Shown: positions 23,062 to 35,040, numbered from the stretch's first letter. The stretch is 64,000 bases of DNA from Platanthera guangdongensis (GCA_039583875.1 CM077164.1:68789628-68853627); one strand, 5' to 3'. A program made the numbers and translations. Notes: generated from the letters alone by a model not told the origin.

Positions 23062-24584
23062 TGTTGGAACACCCTATTACTAATTTGGGTCAGGATGACT
23101 ATGTCTTTAGGAATCTGTGTTTGACCTTCTGTATAGCTTAATAAATCAATTAGAATTGAGTCTAAGGGATCAGGAGTCTAGGTTTGGAAGCTGCCCTGAA
23201 GACCAAAGTTTTTCTGGAGACTAAGTCCAATCGTCGAGCTCAGCACGACGTTTCGTCGAACTCCGGTCGACGATCGTCTAGCTCAACTTCGACAGATCGT
23301 CGAGCTCCATTCGACGATCGCTGAGCACAAACCTCATAATATCGTCGAGCTCCACTCGACAATCGCTGAGCTCAGGTCGACGATTTTGTCTCTGCACTGG
23401 ATCCTTATCTCTGAGCTCAGTTCGACGATCCTTGAGCTCAGATCGACGATTTCTTTGCTGCTTGCATTTTCCAGTTCGCTGAGCTCAGCTCGACGATAGC
23501 AGAGCTCAGTTCGACGATTTCAGTTATCTTTCAGAATTCAAATTCAAATCAGATAGAAGTTATTCTGCATTTAATTCAGAAGATCTGCCAGCCGTTTTCA
23601 TTTACTTCTGGAGCAAGTTTCAAGGGATTTTTCAAGGAACAAATCAGTGGACTTTCCTTTAGAAGAAATTATGCAATTAAGGCTGTAATCAATGCAGACC
23701 AACGGCTATCTTTGACAGAGTGATATCGTATTCAGACACATAGAATAAAAGAGAGAATGTTTTTGAATCAAAAAAAGAGATTGACAAGAACAGGACACAA
23801 CTTAATATACAGAGACTCTTTGAAAATAGTCTGTCAACAAGAATTCTGAAGAACACTCATCAGAGAGATCAAGCTTTCAAAAATCTTCAGATCTCTTCAG
23901 CTCTTAAAGTGTTCAAGGCCAACATCATCTCAAGACTCCAGACACTCAACATTTCAGCTTGCTGAAATCATCTTTTGCTGGAGATCTATCTTTGAAGGCC
24001 TATCACCCTCAGCAAAGCTCATCTTCCTGAAGATCAAGGACTCAGGGGGAGCTTTGAAATCAATCCACTTAGTCTTCTCAGTTGTTTGAGAAAAGAGAAG
24101 ACTGCCATCACTCTCTCACCCCCACTCTGTAAAGGGTTTTTCAAACTCCCTTCAAAAGTTTGAATCTGGTTTTTGAGCACCTTGTCAAAAGCTCATTGGT
24201 GGCAAGACACCTGATCAAAAAATCTGTTTTGGTTTTTGAGCACCTTATCAAAAGCTCATTGGTGCCCAGGACACCTGATCAACTCATCCTGCAGTGGATT
24301 CCTACCTAGGGTGGTAGAAGAGTGGATGTACCCAAGTTGGGGAACCACTATAATTCCTTGTGTCATCTGGTTTTGCATGTTTTCTTTTTGTTTCTGGCCT
24401 AGATTTTCTTGTGCTTAGTTTCTGCATAGCTTAGTGTTGTGATTAGTTTTATTTCTGCTTCCCTGCTTACACTCATTACAACAATTGTTGTAAAGCTTTG
24501 CAAAAGTTTTGTCTGTGTTTCAAAAAACACCATATACTCTATTCACCCCCCTCTAGAGTATATCAGATCTAGTTTCCCCTTTCA
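23062..24584 (+). repeat. 3' LTR of element F
   Basis: 1523 bp, the same length as the 5' LTR. About 14 mismatches by eye, for example near 23086, 23142, 23327 and 24474. Followed by the duplicated GACTC (24585-24589). Confidence 0.93.
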
Positions 24585-24589
24585 GACTC
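24585..24589. other. Target-site duplication GACTC of element F (right)
   Basis: Same five bases as 12485-12489. C's intact 3' LTR has a single GACTC at the matching place (about 35519-35523). Confidence 0.92.
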
Positions 24590-26118
24590 AACACTTGAAG
24601 AAAGTGTCGACACAATGAAGAATGTGTCGACACTCAGCAGAAGACTCAACACATAAAGAAAGTGTCGACACTAGGATGTTGTGTCGACACTCAGCAAAGT
24701 TCAACAAAATATTCTAAGTACAAGTGTCGACACTAAGGAGATGTGTCGAAACTCAGCCAGAGTCTCAACAGAAGAAGAATGTGTCGACACAAGGAGCTGT
24801 GTCGACACTCAGCAAGTATCAACACAGAAGGCATGTGTCGACACTGAACAAGTTCAACACATGAAGATGTGTCGACACAAAAGTGTTGTGTCGACACTTA
24901 CAAGAATTCAACTAAGTGCTGAAGAACAAGGAGTTGTGTCGACACTCAATATCAGTGTCGACACATGAAGAAGAAGCAGTGTCGAGAAGTGAATTCTACA
25001 ACACAAGGAGCTGTGTCGACACCTTGAAGGATAGTGTCGACACTTAGTCAACTTGTGTCGACACTTAGTCTATAATTGTCGACACTTAAAGACAGACAGT
25101 CTCGACACCTTCAGACAGTTACAGAATTTTCAAGAACTGACTGGATGACTTGATAGCTGCCATTCCAGCCGGTCTGCTGCACCTGTTAGAGTTGTCTGAA
25201 ATCAGTTAGGAACCAGATCAGCCGGTCACCATGAAGAAGGGCTATAAATAGGCTTATACTGTCTACAGAAACTGATGATCAAGTAATTGAATAAGAAGAA
25301 GATCTAGCTATTCTTTGAATAATCAAGTGAAGATCTAAGTAGTTGGAGAGAGAGAGCTCCATCCAAGAAGACAGCTGTTGGAACCAGGCTGTGAAGAAGG
25401 ATTCAGACCTAGTGCTGAATCTTAAGTTGCAGAGATCAAAGATTAGCTGCAGAGGAGATCAACCCTATTGTGTTCTACATTTAAGAAGCTTTGAAGAAAG
25501 CCAAGTCAGGTTGATCTCAGCAGAGTTCTTCCAAGAACTCATCAAGAACCTATCAACTCATCTCTCTTCTCTCTGAGTTGTAGGTATAATCTTTGTAATC
25601 TAAATTTCTTGTAGGATCCATAGTGATCTGAGTTGTAAGCCTGCAATTATAAATGCTGAGTGTAGGGCCTGTGTGCCTGAGTGTAGGAGATCTGTTTCTC
25701 TGAGTGTAGGCCTGTTGTGGCTGAGTGTAGGCCTTGTGGCTGAGTATATGATTTGTGAAGAAGCTGAGTGCAGGTCTTTGAAGAAGACTGAGTTGTAGGG
25801 CCTTGGGCCTGAGCTGTAGGAACCTGTGTTGGGGTTGTGAGTGTAAGATCTGAGGATCTGAGATAGTGGAGGAGTTTGGCCGAATCTAGTACACTACTAG
25901 ATAAGAGAAGGGGGAAAGTGGATGTACCCAAACCTTGGGGAACCACTATAAATTTGTGTGTTCACTGTGTGCTTGATTGATTGTTGTGATTGCTGAATGC
26001 TTGCTGTGGAAAAGTAGTTATAATTCTGTGATATAAATCTGTATTCTGCCTAAAAAGTTAAAAAGATTTAAGTCATCTATTCACCCCCCCTTTAGGTGAT
26101 TAGGTACAATATCTTTCA
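24590..26118 (+). repeat. 5' LTR of element C, second part
   Basis: Matches 35524-37031. The GTGTCGACAC array continues to about 25115. A TATAAATA is at 25243-25250. Around 25655-25860 are repeats of CTGAGTGTAGGCCT. The end is TTCACCCCCCCTTTAGGTG...ATATCTTTCA. The copy differs from the 3' LTR by gain or loss of array units near 24840-24900. Confidence 0.92.
25243..25250 (+). promoter_or_regulatory. TATA box of C 5' LTR
   Basis: TATAAATA in the context GGGCTATAAATAGGC, about 130 bases after the last palindrome. Conserved in the 3' LTR at 36156-36163. Confidence 0.7.
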
Positions 26119-26120
26119 AG

Positions 26121-26131
26121 TGGTATCAGAG
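26121..26131 (+). other. Primer-binding site, element C
   Basis: TGGTATCAGAG followed by CCAGG, two bases after the LTR end. Confidence 0.92.
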
Positions 26132-26222
26132 CCAGGTTACTCAAAAAGGACTTAACTGTCTGAGTAGATCCTGTTGGCAGATTCAGTCTAAGTAAATTGC
26201 AGAATCAAGAAAATCAAGAAAC

Positions 26223-28259
26223 ATGAGTTCAACTGAGAATCATAAGGAACTTGGATCCATGAAGTTGCCCATTTGCAGGAAAGAAATTTTTGGCATCTGG
26301 AAGGAAAGGGTGAGACTGTTTATGGAAGCCTGAGATCCTAGAATATATATAACAGTGAAAGAAGGGTCATATGTGCCTATGAAGGTTTCAGTCCTGGATG
26401 CAAATCAGAGGACACCTAAAGACTTCTCTGAAATGACAAAGGATGAGATAATTCTAGCCACAATGGATAAGAGGGCTCAGAATATCATTGTGAGTGCTAT
26501 AGATGATGCTACCTTTCAGAATTTGATACATTGTAAGACATCTAAGGAGATGTGGGATACTCTTATAGTGTACATGGAGGGTTCTGAAGAAGTGAGGCAG
26601 GACAGAAAGTCCTTATTAAACCAAGAATATGAAAGTTTTAGGCAAGGTAGGGCTGATAGCATAACTGAATGCTATAAGAAGTTCTATAGGATTGTGAATG
26701 AGCTAATGTCCTATGACAGAGAATTCAGTAATTATGAGTTAAATGATAAGTTTCTAAGGTCCCTAACAAAGGATTGGGACACCGAGATCTGTGCCATAAG
26801 GGAAATGACAAAGTTAACAGATATCCCTCCACCAACACTGTTTGGGAAACTGCTATCCTATGAGATGCAGTTGATGGTGAGGAAAGAAGAGGAGAAATCT
26901 ACAAGAAGTGAACATAAAGAAAGGACAGTGGCATTCAAGACAGAAGCCACCAGAAAATACAGAAGTAAGTCACTAACTCCACCTCCTAAAGTAGCTGAGA
27001 CTGAGTCAGATGATTCAGAAAGAAGAAAGTCTGAAAGCAGTGCAAGTGATGAGGATTTTGCAGCATTCACAAGACACTTTCAGAAATTTCTAAAGAAGAA
27101 ACAGTGGAGGACAAAGCCATCTAATTCACAGGGTAAAGATGACTATTATCAGAACAAGAAGTCATCAAAGAAAGACAGGAAAAAGACCAATTCTAGCAAA
27201 GCAACTCTATCAAAAATTGTTTGCTATTGCTGTAACAGACAAGGACATGCTATTGCAGACTGTCCAGAGAAAAGGAAGGAGTCTAATGATAAGAAGAAGA
27301 CTCAATTCAAGGGCAAGAAGGAAAAGTCATTTGTTGCCAAAAAGGATAAGAGCCTGTCAAACATATCTTCATCAGAAACTGAGTCAGATGCTGAAGCATA
27401 CATAGGACTGTTTGCTGAGGAAGAAGAAGAGGAGTTCATCCAGATAATGAACTCTATATATGAACAAGAGGACAGTCAGTGCCAAGGACTGATGGCATTA
27501 ACAGAAGATGACAAAATCCAGGAGCAGCCTGGACCTAGTATGGTACAAAATTGTTCATTAAGTTCAATTTCTTGTGCTAGTTCAGAATCAGATTCATCAT
27601 CATCAAGTGATGAGAGTGCATCTGAGTCTGAAGGGGATATTCATCAATTGATAGATGAATATAAAGTCCTGTTGCAAGATTTTAAGAAGAGCAAGTCCCT
27701 AGCCAAGAGTCAGGCAAAGGAAATTGCTAGTCTCAAAGTTGCTGCAACTGATTTTGAGAAGATGATTGATCAAAAGATAAATGAAATAGCCAGACTGAAG
27801 CACATAACTGTGATTCAGATGGGGACTATAACATATAAGAATGATCAAATCAGAAGTCTGGAGATTAGTCTTCAGAAGGAGAAAGATTTAGTTGCTAGGT
27901 TTTCTAAACCAAAGTCAGTGCTACCCTTAATTGATGAATTTGTTCATCAAAAAGGTAAAGCTGGACTGGGGTTTACTAAACCTGCTAGGACTGTTCAGTC
28001 CACGTCCAAGGGCAAAGCCCCAGCTCTCAACAAGCCAGCTGTAGATAAAACAGCTAAGAATGTACCTAAGCAAAGGTACAATAGGTTTGAGTGTTGGTGC
28101 TGTGGCAAGATAGGCCACTTTGCCATGGACTGTTGGCACAATACAAGTGTCAAAGTGAGTAGCAAACTGCCTGTTGGAAAACCTGCAGGTAGCTTTGTTA
28201 GGAGGCAAACTAACCAGTACCAAGGACCCAAGAATTCTTTGGGTTCTAAGGTTCACTAA
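26223..28259 (+). pseudogene. gag: Copia gag (element C), one internal stop
   Basis: Frame of 678 codons from ATG 26223 to TAA 28257, broken only by TGA at 26331-26333. The UBN2-like gag domain fills the first 220 residues (KMWDTLIVYMEG). Two zinc knuckles are intact: CYCCNRQGHAIADC at about residues 334-347 and CWCCGKIGHFAMDC at about 624-637. Between them lie an acidic Ser/Glu/Asp region and a coiled-coil-like stretch (QLIDEYKVLLQDFKKS). This is longer than most copia gag, as expected for SIRE-type elements. pol follows in the same frame after a single TAA. Confidence 0.9.
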
Positions 28260-28271
28260 TCTGTTTTGCAG
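28251..28271 (+). other. GT...AG segment at gag-pol junction (element C)
   Basis: 21 bases from GTTCAC (weak donor) to CTGTTTTGCAG (good acceptor), preceded by AAG and followed by GTGAGT. Contains the only stop between gag and pol. Removal keeps frame. Confidence 0.5.
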
Positions 28272-31200
28272 GTGAGTCCAAGTGGCCATGCTCCAATATG
28301 GTACTTGGACAGTGGATGTTCCAGGCACTTGACTGGAACTAGGGGATTGCTAAAGGACTACACACCTATCAAGGATGGTCCAAAAGTCACCTTTGGTGGT
28401 TCTGAAAAAGGAACCATCAAGGGTTTTGGTAATATTTCTAGCTCACATATAACTATTACTCAAGTGGCCTATGTTAAAGGTTTGAAACATAACCTTATTA
28501 GTATAAGTCAATTGAGTGATGTAGGATATGACATCTCATTTGTCAAAGATGGTTGTCATATCAGGAGGTCAAATGATCAAGAGATCATTTTGACAGGTTA
28601 TAGAAAAAGAAATGTCTATTGTCTAGACATTATGTGTGAGAACAATGGTTCTCCAGTGTGTCTTGTAGCTGATGAGAAAGTTTCTCATTGTGTCAAATGG
28701 CACAAAAGACTAGCTCATCTTAACTACAAGACAATTGACCAACTCTATAGTAAAGAGTTAGTGAGGAATGGTCCTCAAGTTAAGTGTATTAAAGATGGAA
28801 TATGCTCAGCTTGTCAAAAGGGCAAGCAGACTAGATCCACCTTTAGTAGCATTGAAAACAAAGATGCTGTGAGGTGTTTATACCTCTTGCATATGGATCT
28901 CTTTGGTCCTATGCCAGTTCACAGCCTAGGTAGGAAGGTCTATACCTTTGTAGTTGTAGATGACTACTCAAGGTTTTCCTGGGTGTTCTTCCTTAGACAG
29001 AAATCTGAAACACCTAGTATCTTCTATAGCTTTGTCAAATAAATTCAGAATGAACTAGACAGTACAGTGGTCAAGATAAGAAGTGACCATGGTACTGAAT
29101 TTTAGTCTGATAGTATGGCAAAACTATGTGAAGAATTTGGGATATTTCAGGAGTTTTCTTCACCAAGAACACCTCAGCAAAATAGCATTGCTGAGAGGAA
29201 AAATAGAACCTTGATTGAGGCTGGTAGGAACCTATTAAGTGACACATCTCTACCAGAATATTTCTGGGCTGAGGCAGTTAATACTGCATGCCATGTAATT
29301 AATAGGGCTACTGTTACTAAAAGCCACAACAAGACCCCCTATGAGATTGTGAAAGGCAGAAAACCAAACCTATCCTATTTCAGGATCTTTGGTTGTAAGT
29401 GCTTTATACTTAACAATGGAAAGTCTTACTTGACTAAGTTTGCTGCCAAGTCCCAAGAGGGGATCTTTGTTGGGTACAGCAATAATAGTAAGGCTTATAG
29501 AGTTTACAACTTGTCTACTCAAGTTGTAGAGGAGTCAGTTCATGTAGTATTTGATGAAACTAGACTTATTAACAATGAGTTGTCTAGTAGTATATGCAGC
29601 TCCACAGGTATAACAAAGAAGATGGACAAGCTCACTATAGAAGAAGAACCTACTGCAAGACAGCAAGTAGAAAATAGTGGCTGCTGTCCAGGGGGAGTAC
29701 TACATGTACCTAATGCAGAAGAAGTCCAAGGAGTGCAGCAAGATGAAGGAACTAAAGAAGTTCAACCTGAAGCCAGGATGCCTCCAACTAATAGGCATCT
29801 AAGAGATCATCCAGCTGATCAAATCATTGGTGATCTAAGACAAGGGGTACAAACAAGGAGCAGAAATCTGAGTGCAGCACTCTACTCCAGTTTTCTATCC
29901 CAAGTAGAACAAAAGAAGTTTGAAGAAGCCATCCTAGACCCTCATTGGATTGAGGCAATGCAAGAAGAGCTGAATCGGTTCAAGAGGTGCAAAGTCTGGG
30001 AACTTATTCCTAAACCAAAAGACCACAACATAATTGGGACCAAGTGGATCTTTAGGAACAAGATGGATGAACATGGAGTAATTGTCAAGAACAAATCAAG
30101 ATTGGTTGCTAAAGGATATAGGCAGGAAGAAGGTATTGACTTTGATCAAACCTTTGCTCCAGTAGCCAGACTGGAAGCCATAAGGATGTTCCTGGCCTAT
30201 GCAACCTTTCAAGGATTTAAAGTTTACCAAATGGATGTTAAGTCAGGATTTTTGAATGATAATCTAAAGGAAGAGGTCTATGTGGAATAACCATCAGGTT
30301 TTGTTGATTTAACTCAACCTAATTATGTCTATAGACTTAGGAAAGCTTTGTATGGGTTAAAACAAGCCCCTAGGGCTTGGTATGAAACCCTGTCTAGTTT
30401 CCTCATTGAGAATAAATTCACAAGGGGGAAAATAGACAAGACTCTATTCCTTAGGGAATCCAGAGGTAAGATAATACTAGTCCAAATATATGTAGATGAC
30501 ATCATATTTGGGTCTACTAAAAGTAGTCTTTGCAAAAAGTTTGCAAAACTAATGCAAGGACAATTTGAGATGAGTAGTATGGGGGAACTTAAGTTCTTCT
30601 TGGGTCTCCAAGTTAGACAGACTGAGAATGGATTATCCATATGCCAGTCTAAGTTCACCCTAGAACTCATAAGGAAGTATGGTATGGATTCATCCAGTAC
30701 CATGAAGACTCCTATGGGGTCAAGTATGTCTCTTAGCAAAGATGATGCAGGGAAACCTGTAGATGAGACTTTGTATAGAGGGATAGTTGGCTCCCTACTC
30801 TATTTGACTGAAAGTAGACCAGATATCATGTATGCTACATGTGTTTGTGCTAGGTACCAAGCATGCCCTAAAGAGTCTCATTTGACAGCAGTCAAAAGGA
30901 TACTGAGATATCTAAAGGGCACTTCTTATCTAGGCCTTTGGTACCCTAGGAATGGGGATTTTGATCTAACAGGTTATTCAGATGCAGATTTTGCAGGCTG
31001 CAAAGAAGACAGAAAAAGTACAACTAGAACCTGTCAATTCCTAGGTGGAAGACTGATTTCATGGAGTAGCAAGAAGCAAACAAGTGTGGCTATCTCCACT
31101 GCAGAATCAGAATATGTGGCTGCAGGAAGTTGTTGTGCTTAACTTCTATGGATACAACATCAGCTTGAGGATTATGGAATTCAGGTAAGTAGAACATCAC

Positions 31201-31432
31201 TGTTTTGTGATTCTACTAGTGCTATATCAATTGCAAACAATCATGTTTCCCATAGTAGAACTAAACATATTGAAATAAAATATCATTTTCTTAGGGAACA
31301 TGTAGAAAAAGAAGATATTTTACTGGAATATGTTAAAATAGATAATCAACTATCTGATATGTATCCTAAGCCCTTAGAAGAAACAAAGTTCAATAAGTTT
31401 AAAATTGAACTAGGTATGATAAACTTAGAATA
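28272..31432 (+). pseudogene. pol: Copia pol, four in-frame stops, no frameshift (element C)
   Basis: One frame of about 1053 codons. Protease YLDSGCSRHLTG has its Asp at residue 13. GAG-pre-integrase WHKRLAHLN is near 28705. Integrase CSACQKGK, MDLFGPMP, RSDHG and [13 protein letters not shown] follow. [13 protein letters not shown] and [12 protein letters not shown] lead to catalytic YVDD at about residue 740. RNase H has YSDADFAG. Stops: TAA 29040, TAG 29104, TAA 30288, TAA 31140; each stands where relatives have a CAA or CAG codon. No frameshift is visible, so the lesions are all point changes. Confidence 0.92.
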
Positions 31433-31457
31433 AGTTTGTAGAAATGGCTAAGTAAAA

Positions 31458-31790
31458 TAGTGTCGACACACAGAGTTGTATGTGTCGAGACAGAAAATTG
31501 GTGTCGACACTTCAGTGAAAAGGTGTCGACACATCTAGGAAGTTGGTGTCGACACTTCAGAAAATTAGTGTCGACACATGATAAGTAGGTGTCGACACAT
31601 CCAAGGTGGTGTCGACACTTATGCTTTACTCAGAATTAGTAAAGTAATATCTCGACTATGTGTTGAGCTAAGCAGTGTCGACACATAAACAAGTGTCGAC
31701 ACATATATTCTGTTGACTAAACTTATGTCGACACATAGGTGTCGAGACATTATAAGTTGGTGTCGACACTTTTCATCAGTGTCGACACAA
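31458..31790. repeat. GTGTCGACAC array between pol and ORF3 (element C)
   Basis: About 13 copies of GTGTCGACAC or near variants. Two more lie in the leader after the TATA box (about 31860 and 31900). Same position as the arrays in B and F. Confidence 0.92.
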
Positions 31791-31834
31791 TTTAAGTTAG
31801 TTAACCCGCCCTTTCATCTTCAATCCTAGAAAGG

Positions 31835-31842
31835 TATAAATA
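31835..31842 (+). promoter_or_regulatory. Candidate internal TATA box for ORF3 (element C)
   Basis: TATAAATA in the context AAAGGTATAAATAGGGTTTC, 106 bases before the ORF3 ATG and about 45 after the main array. The LTR promoter of this element uses the same TATAAATAGG octamer and context, also downstream of GTGTCGACAC repeats. Confidence 0.6.
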
Positions 31843-31940
31843 GGGTTTCAACATTATTTGTCGACACGCTCACTAAGGTTTCGAGACCAAACTTGTGTGT
31901 CGACACCTCTCTTCTCTCCATTCAAATTCTTCACACCCTA

Positions 31941-34767
31941 ATGGCGCCAAAGCTCGAGGAGAACTTGAACGAAGGCTATGAACTAGTGCGGCATGTGTTT
32001 GATGATGCAGAATCGGAAATCAAGGATGTAGTAACCCTAGTCACAAACTCAGGGTTAGATTTTCTTGTGTCAGAACCAACCAAGATTTGGAAGAAAGAAG
32101 TTCTAGAGTTTCTGAATGGAGCAACCCTAGACGAATCTGGATTCAAGATCAAGTCAAGGGTATATGGAGAAAAGGTGAAGGTCTCACCTAAAGGTTTGAG
32201 AAAGGTCCTAAATCTACCAAGGACAAAAGAAGAGAATGATGTTACTACTTCTAAGACCAGAGAAGCATTAACTTGGTGTGGTCTGGATTCCAAGTTGAAA
32301 ATTTGCTTTATGTTCAATAGGAAAGGAATGAACAGCCAAGGGAAATTTCTATCTGAAATTGTTGGGAAGGTTATCCTGTGCAAGTCTGGAGGACATGACA
32401 GGATTTCAGCTTATATGTTCAGCATCATGACAAGGATTATCTTTCAACTAACTACTGATTGGTCTGCAGTATTATTTGAGAAGATAAAGGAGAGCCTAAA
32501 GAAACCCAATTTGGGTAGGATTCTTAGTCTGTACCTTGCTGGTAGTATACCAGAGGTTATGAGTCAAGATGCTGGATCTAAGATCAACCATATAAGAAAG
32601 ATGGACATGAGGATCTTCTCAAGGTGGGACAGAGTTTTAACTAAGGAGATGCCTACTCCTGAGAAAGTAACACCCATAAAGAAGAAGAAGATAGCTCCTG
32701 TGGCTCAAGATTCATCTAGCAGCTCTGAAGAGCATGTTGTCTTCACTCCTGATGAAGAAGACACTAGAGATGCTGGCAAGTCTCCAGCTCAACAAGAGGT
32801 TGCAGAGAGGCAGGGGGAATTACCTCAAGCTAGCCCTATACATCAGGATACAATCTAGGGGGAGCCTCTAGTAGTGGATGAGCCAACTCCACTAGAAGAG
32901 TGAGCAAGCAACCCACACTATCCTTGAGGTAATCTCAGAAATCAATCAATTAGATTTCCTTATTGAGAGTGAAGTTATAATTGACAACTTATCTGATGTT
33001 AATCAGCAACCACAGATTGATAGTCTACCCCCAGATGTTGTCATAGAGGACACATCTGATGCAGATCAAGTGGAACCACATCAAGTAACAGATGAGATAA
33101 GAGAATCTCCATCTCTTTCTCAACAAGAATTTACCATGGAAGATCTCTTCCTTAATCTGGATCAGACAGACTTTGATAAGGAAAGTGCTGTTCCTGAGGG
33201 GGAGACTGCTCAAGTTCAGGGGGAGCAAGTGGAAATTCTAGAAGAAACAGTAAGAAAAGAGCCTGAGAAACCAAAGGAAGTTGAGGAGCTACCTAGGGAG
33301 AGGGTAGATATAGCAAGCACATCAGCCTCTGAAGATGAGGAGGCTGCAAGAGCAAAGAAAAGAAAATTCCAAGTATTTAAAAGAAGAAGCCAGAATTAAA
33401 AAAAGGCTTTGAAAACTATTACACCACAGCCTATATCACAGCCAGCACCATCTGTAGATTATAGTTCTCTCATGGTTGCTATGCAAATAAAACTTGATGA
33501 GCACAGAAAAGCCATAGAAACATATGTGGATGAGGGGCATAAGTCTTTACAGTTTGATCTGGCCCAGGACATTAAGTCCATAAGATTTGAAATGAATCTA
33601 AATAAAAAGGAAATGACTGACTGCTTCCACAAGGGAGGGAATGTAGTGGTATACTTAGCTACACATCAAGAGAAGATAAAAGCTCAAGTAGATGACATTG
33701 CACTGAAGCAATGATATGTTCTTGAGAACCAGATCAGAATGAATGATAACTTAACTGCTTCACATAATGCAATTGTCACAGAGATGAAGAACATAGCTGC
33801 TGGACTGACTACTTCTAATGCTACTGCTAAGGCAGAGTTTGATAAAGCATTGCAAAAGAGTTTAACTGATGTTACTTCTGCAATTCAAGACTCTCAGAAG
33901 TTGATAAATGAAAAGCTCCAAAGGTTGAAACCTTTCTTTAAAGATGGAGTAAACTATTTGGATAACCAAATAAGATTTCAAAAGGATGATCTAAGAGATC
34001 ACATGGAAAGAGAAGTCATAAAGGGGGAGAGGGTGTTAGTCAAAGCCAGCTCTGATCATGCCAAGTGGATTTCTAATTCTATCAAAGCAACTCTTGGTTA
34101 TCCTCCTTTATGTGATGATGACAATGTAGCAGAATCTGGGATACATCCTGTATATCTAGGAGGGGAGCAACCTGAAGTGGCTCAAGTAATCTACCCTCCT
34201 CCAGATTTTGATATGGTTCAAGCTGATATACACTCAATGTATAGCCCACCTGAGGGACAGCACAATGTTATCATAGAGAAGGTAGTTCAGCCAGTATCTG
34301 AGGCTTTACAGGAAGCTATACTGAAGGAACAAGCTGAACAAGAAGCTAGATTGTCTAAGAAGAGGTTCAGAGAGCAAGCTGAACAAAGGCCTGATTTTGA
34401 GCAGTGGAGCCCCACTTCAAGAAACATTATCTTAACTGCATGGAAAGCTGCCAAAGATAATATTCAAGACAGAAACAAATGGTTTTCTGAACTAGAATGG
34501 AGAAAGCATGAGACAAGGCAAGAAGCCATAGTCCAATATAGAAGAAAGGCAAAGATGAGAAAGCTACCTCCTACTGCCCAGGAGCCTAGCAAGTACTTTC
34601 CCAAGCCTTATCATTACTTTGAGAGGCAAAAGATTAAAGCTGAAGAGATAAAGAAGAAGGATCTTAAAGACAAAAAGCATGCTGATACTGAAGATGCTGA
34701 AGCCCCTGTGCAAGCAAAGATAAAGTCTGGGAAGGGCATTGTGATCAAAGATGCTGATCAAAAATAG
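31941..34767 (+). pseudogene. ORF3 after pol, broken (element C)
   Basis: Start ATG 31941 (MAPKLEENLNEGYELV). An earlier frame-compatible start lies in the palindromic leader and is unlikely. The N-terminal domain of about 250 residues has motifs VYGEKVKVSPKGLRKVLNL, GRILSLYLAGSIPEV and MRIFSRWDRVL. TAG at 32856, a frameshift near 32905, TAA at 33397 and TGA at 33712 break it. Later parts are acidic, then coiled-coil-like (33409-33960), then a basic C-terminus with KYFPKPYHYFERQKI and SGKGIVIKDADQ, shared with B. No membrane segment is seen. Function unknown. Confidence 0.7.
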
Positions 34768-35029
34768 AATAGAATTTTCTTAAGTTTACTATGTAATCTT
34801 TTGATGTTAAACATTCTGTAAACTTTTGAAAAATGAATATGACAAAGTTGTTAGAACAATGTGCTGTGTGATAAATCTATTTCATAATTGTTCTGAAATG
34901 ATGTCTATGTATACATGTTTGTTTAATACATGTTTATGTTTGCCCTGTTATGTCATCCTGCTTTACACCATGCTATGATTTTATTCTGTATGGTGTATAT
35001 CATTGACTAAGGGTTATGACTTCTCCAAA
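34768..35029 (+). other. 3' untranslated spacer of element C
   Basis: AT-rich, no ORF. Ends in ACTAAGGGTTATGACTTCTC, a sequence also present in reverse in B (about 4000-4022). Confidence 0.6.
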
Positions 35030-35040
35030 TATGGGGAGAT
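35030..35040 (+). other. Polypurine tract, element C
   Basis: TATGGGGAGAT directly before the 3' LTR start. Confidence 0.8.

Larger units (their letters stand above)
12490..24584 (+). mobile_element. Element F: SIRE-like copia with TCGACGAT repeats (plus strand)
   Basis: Complete 12.1-kb element with 1523-bp LTRs at both ends and the five-base duplication GACTC (12485-12489 and 24585-24589) in C's 5' LTR. The two LTRs have equal length, and I count about 14 mismatches by eye (near 0.9%), so it is a recent insertion. gag, pol and ORF3 each carry lesions. Confidence 0.93.

Noticed and set aside
31893..31940. Earlier start codon for C ORF3
   Set aside because: The extra residues come from the palindromic leader; ATG 31941 is the first after the TATA region with a normal leader length.
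31941..34767. ORF3 as an envelope gene
   Set aside because: No signal peptide, membrane segment or Cys-rich ectodomain; position alone does not prove env.
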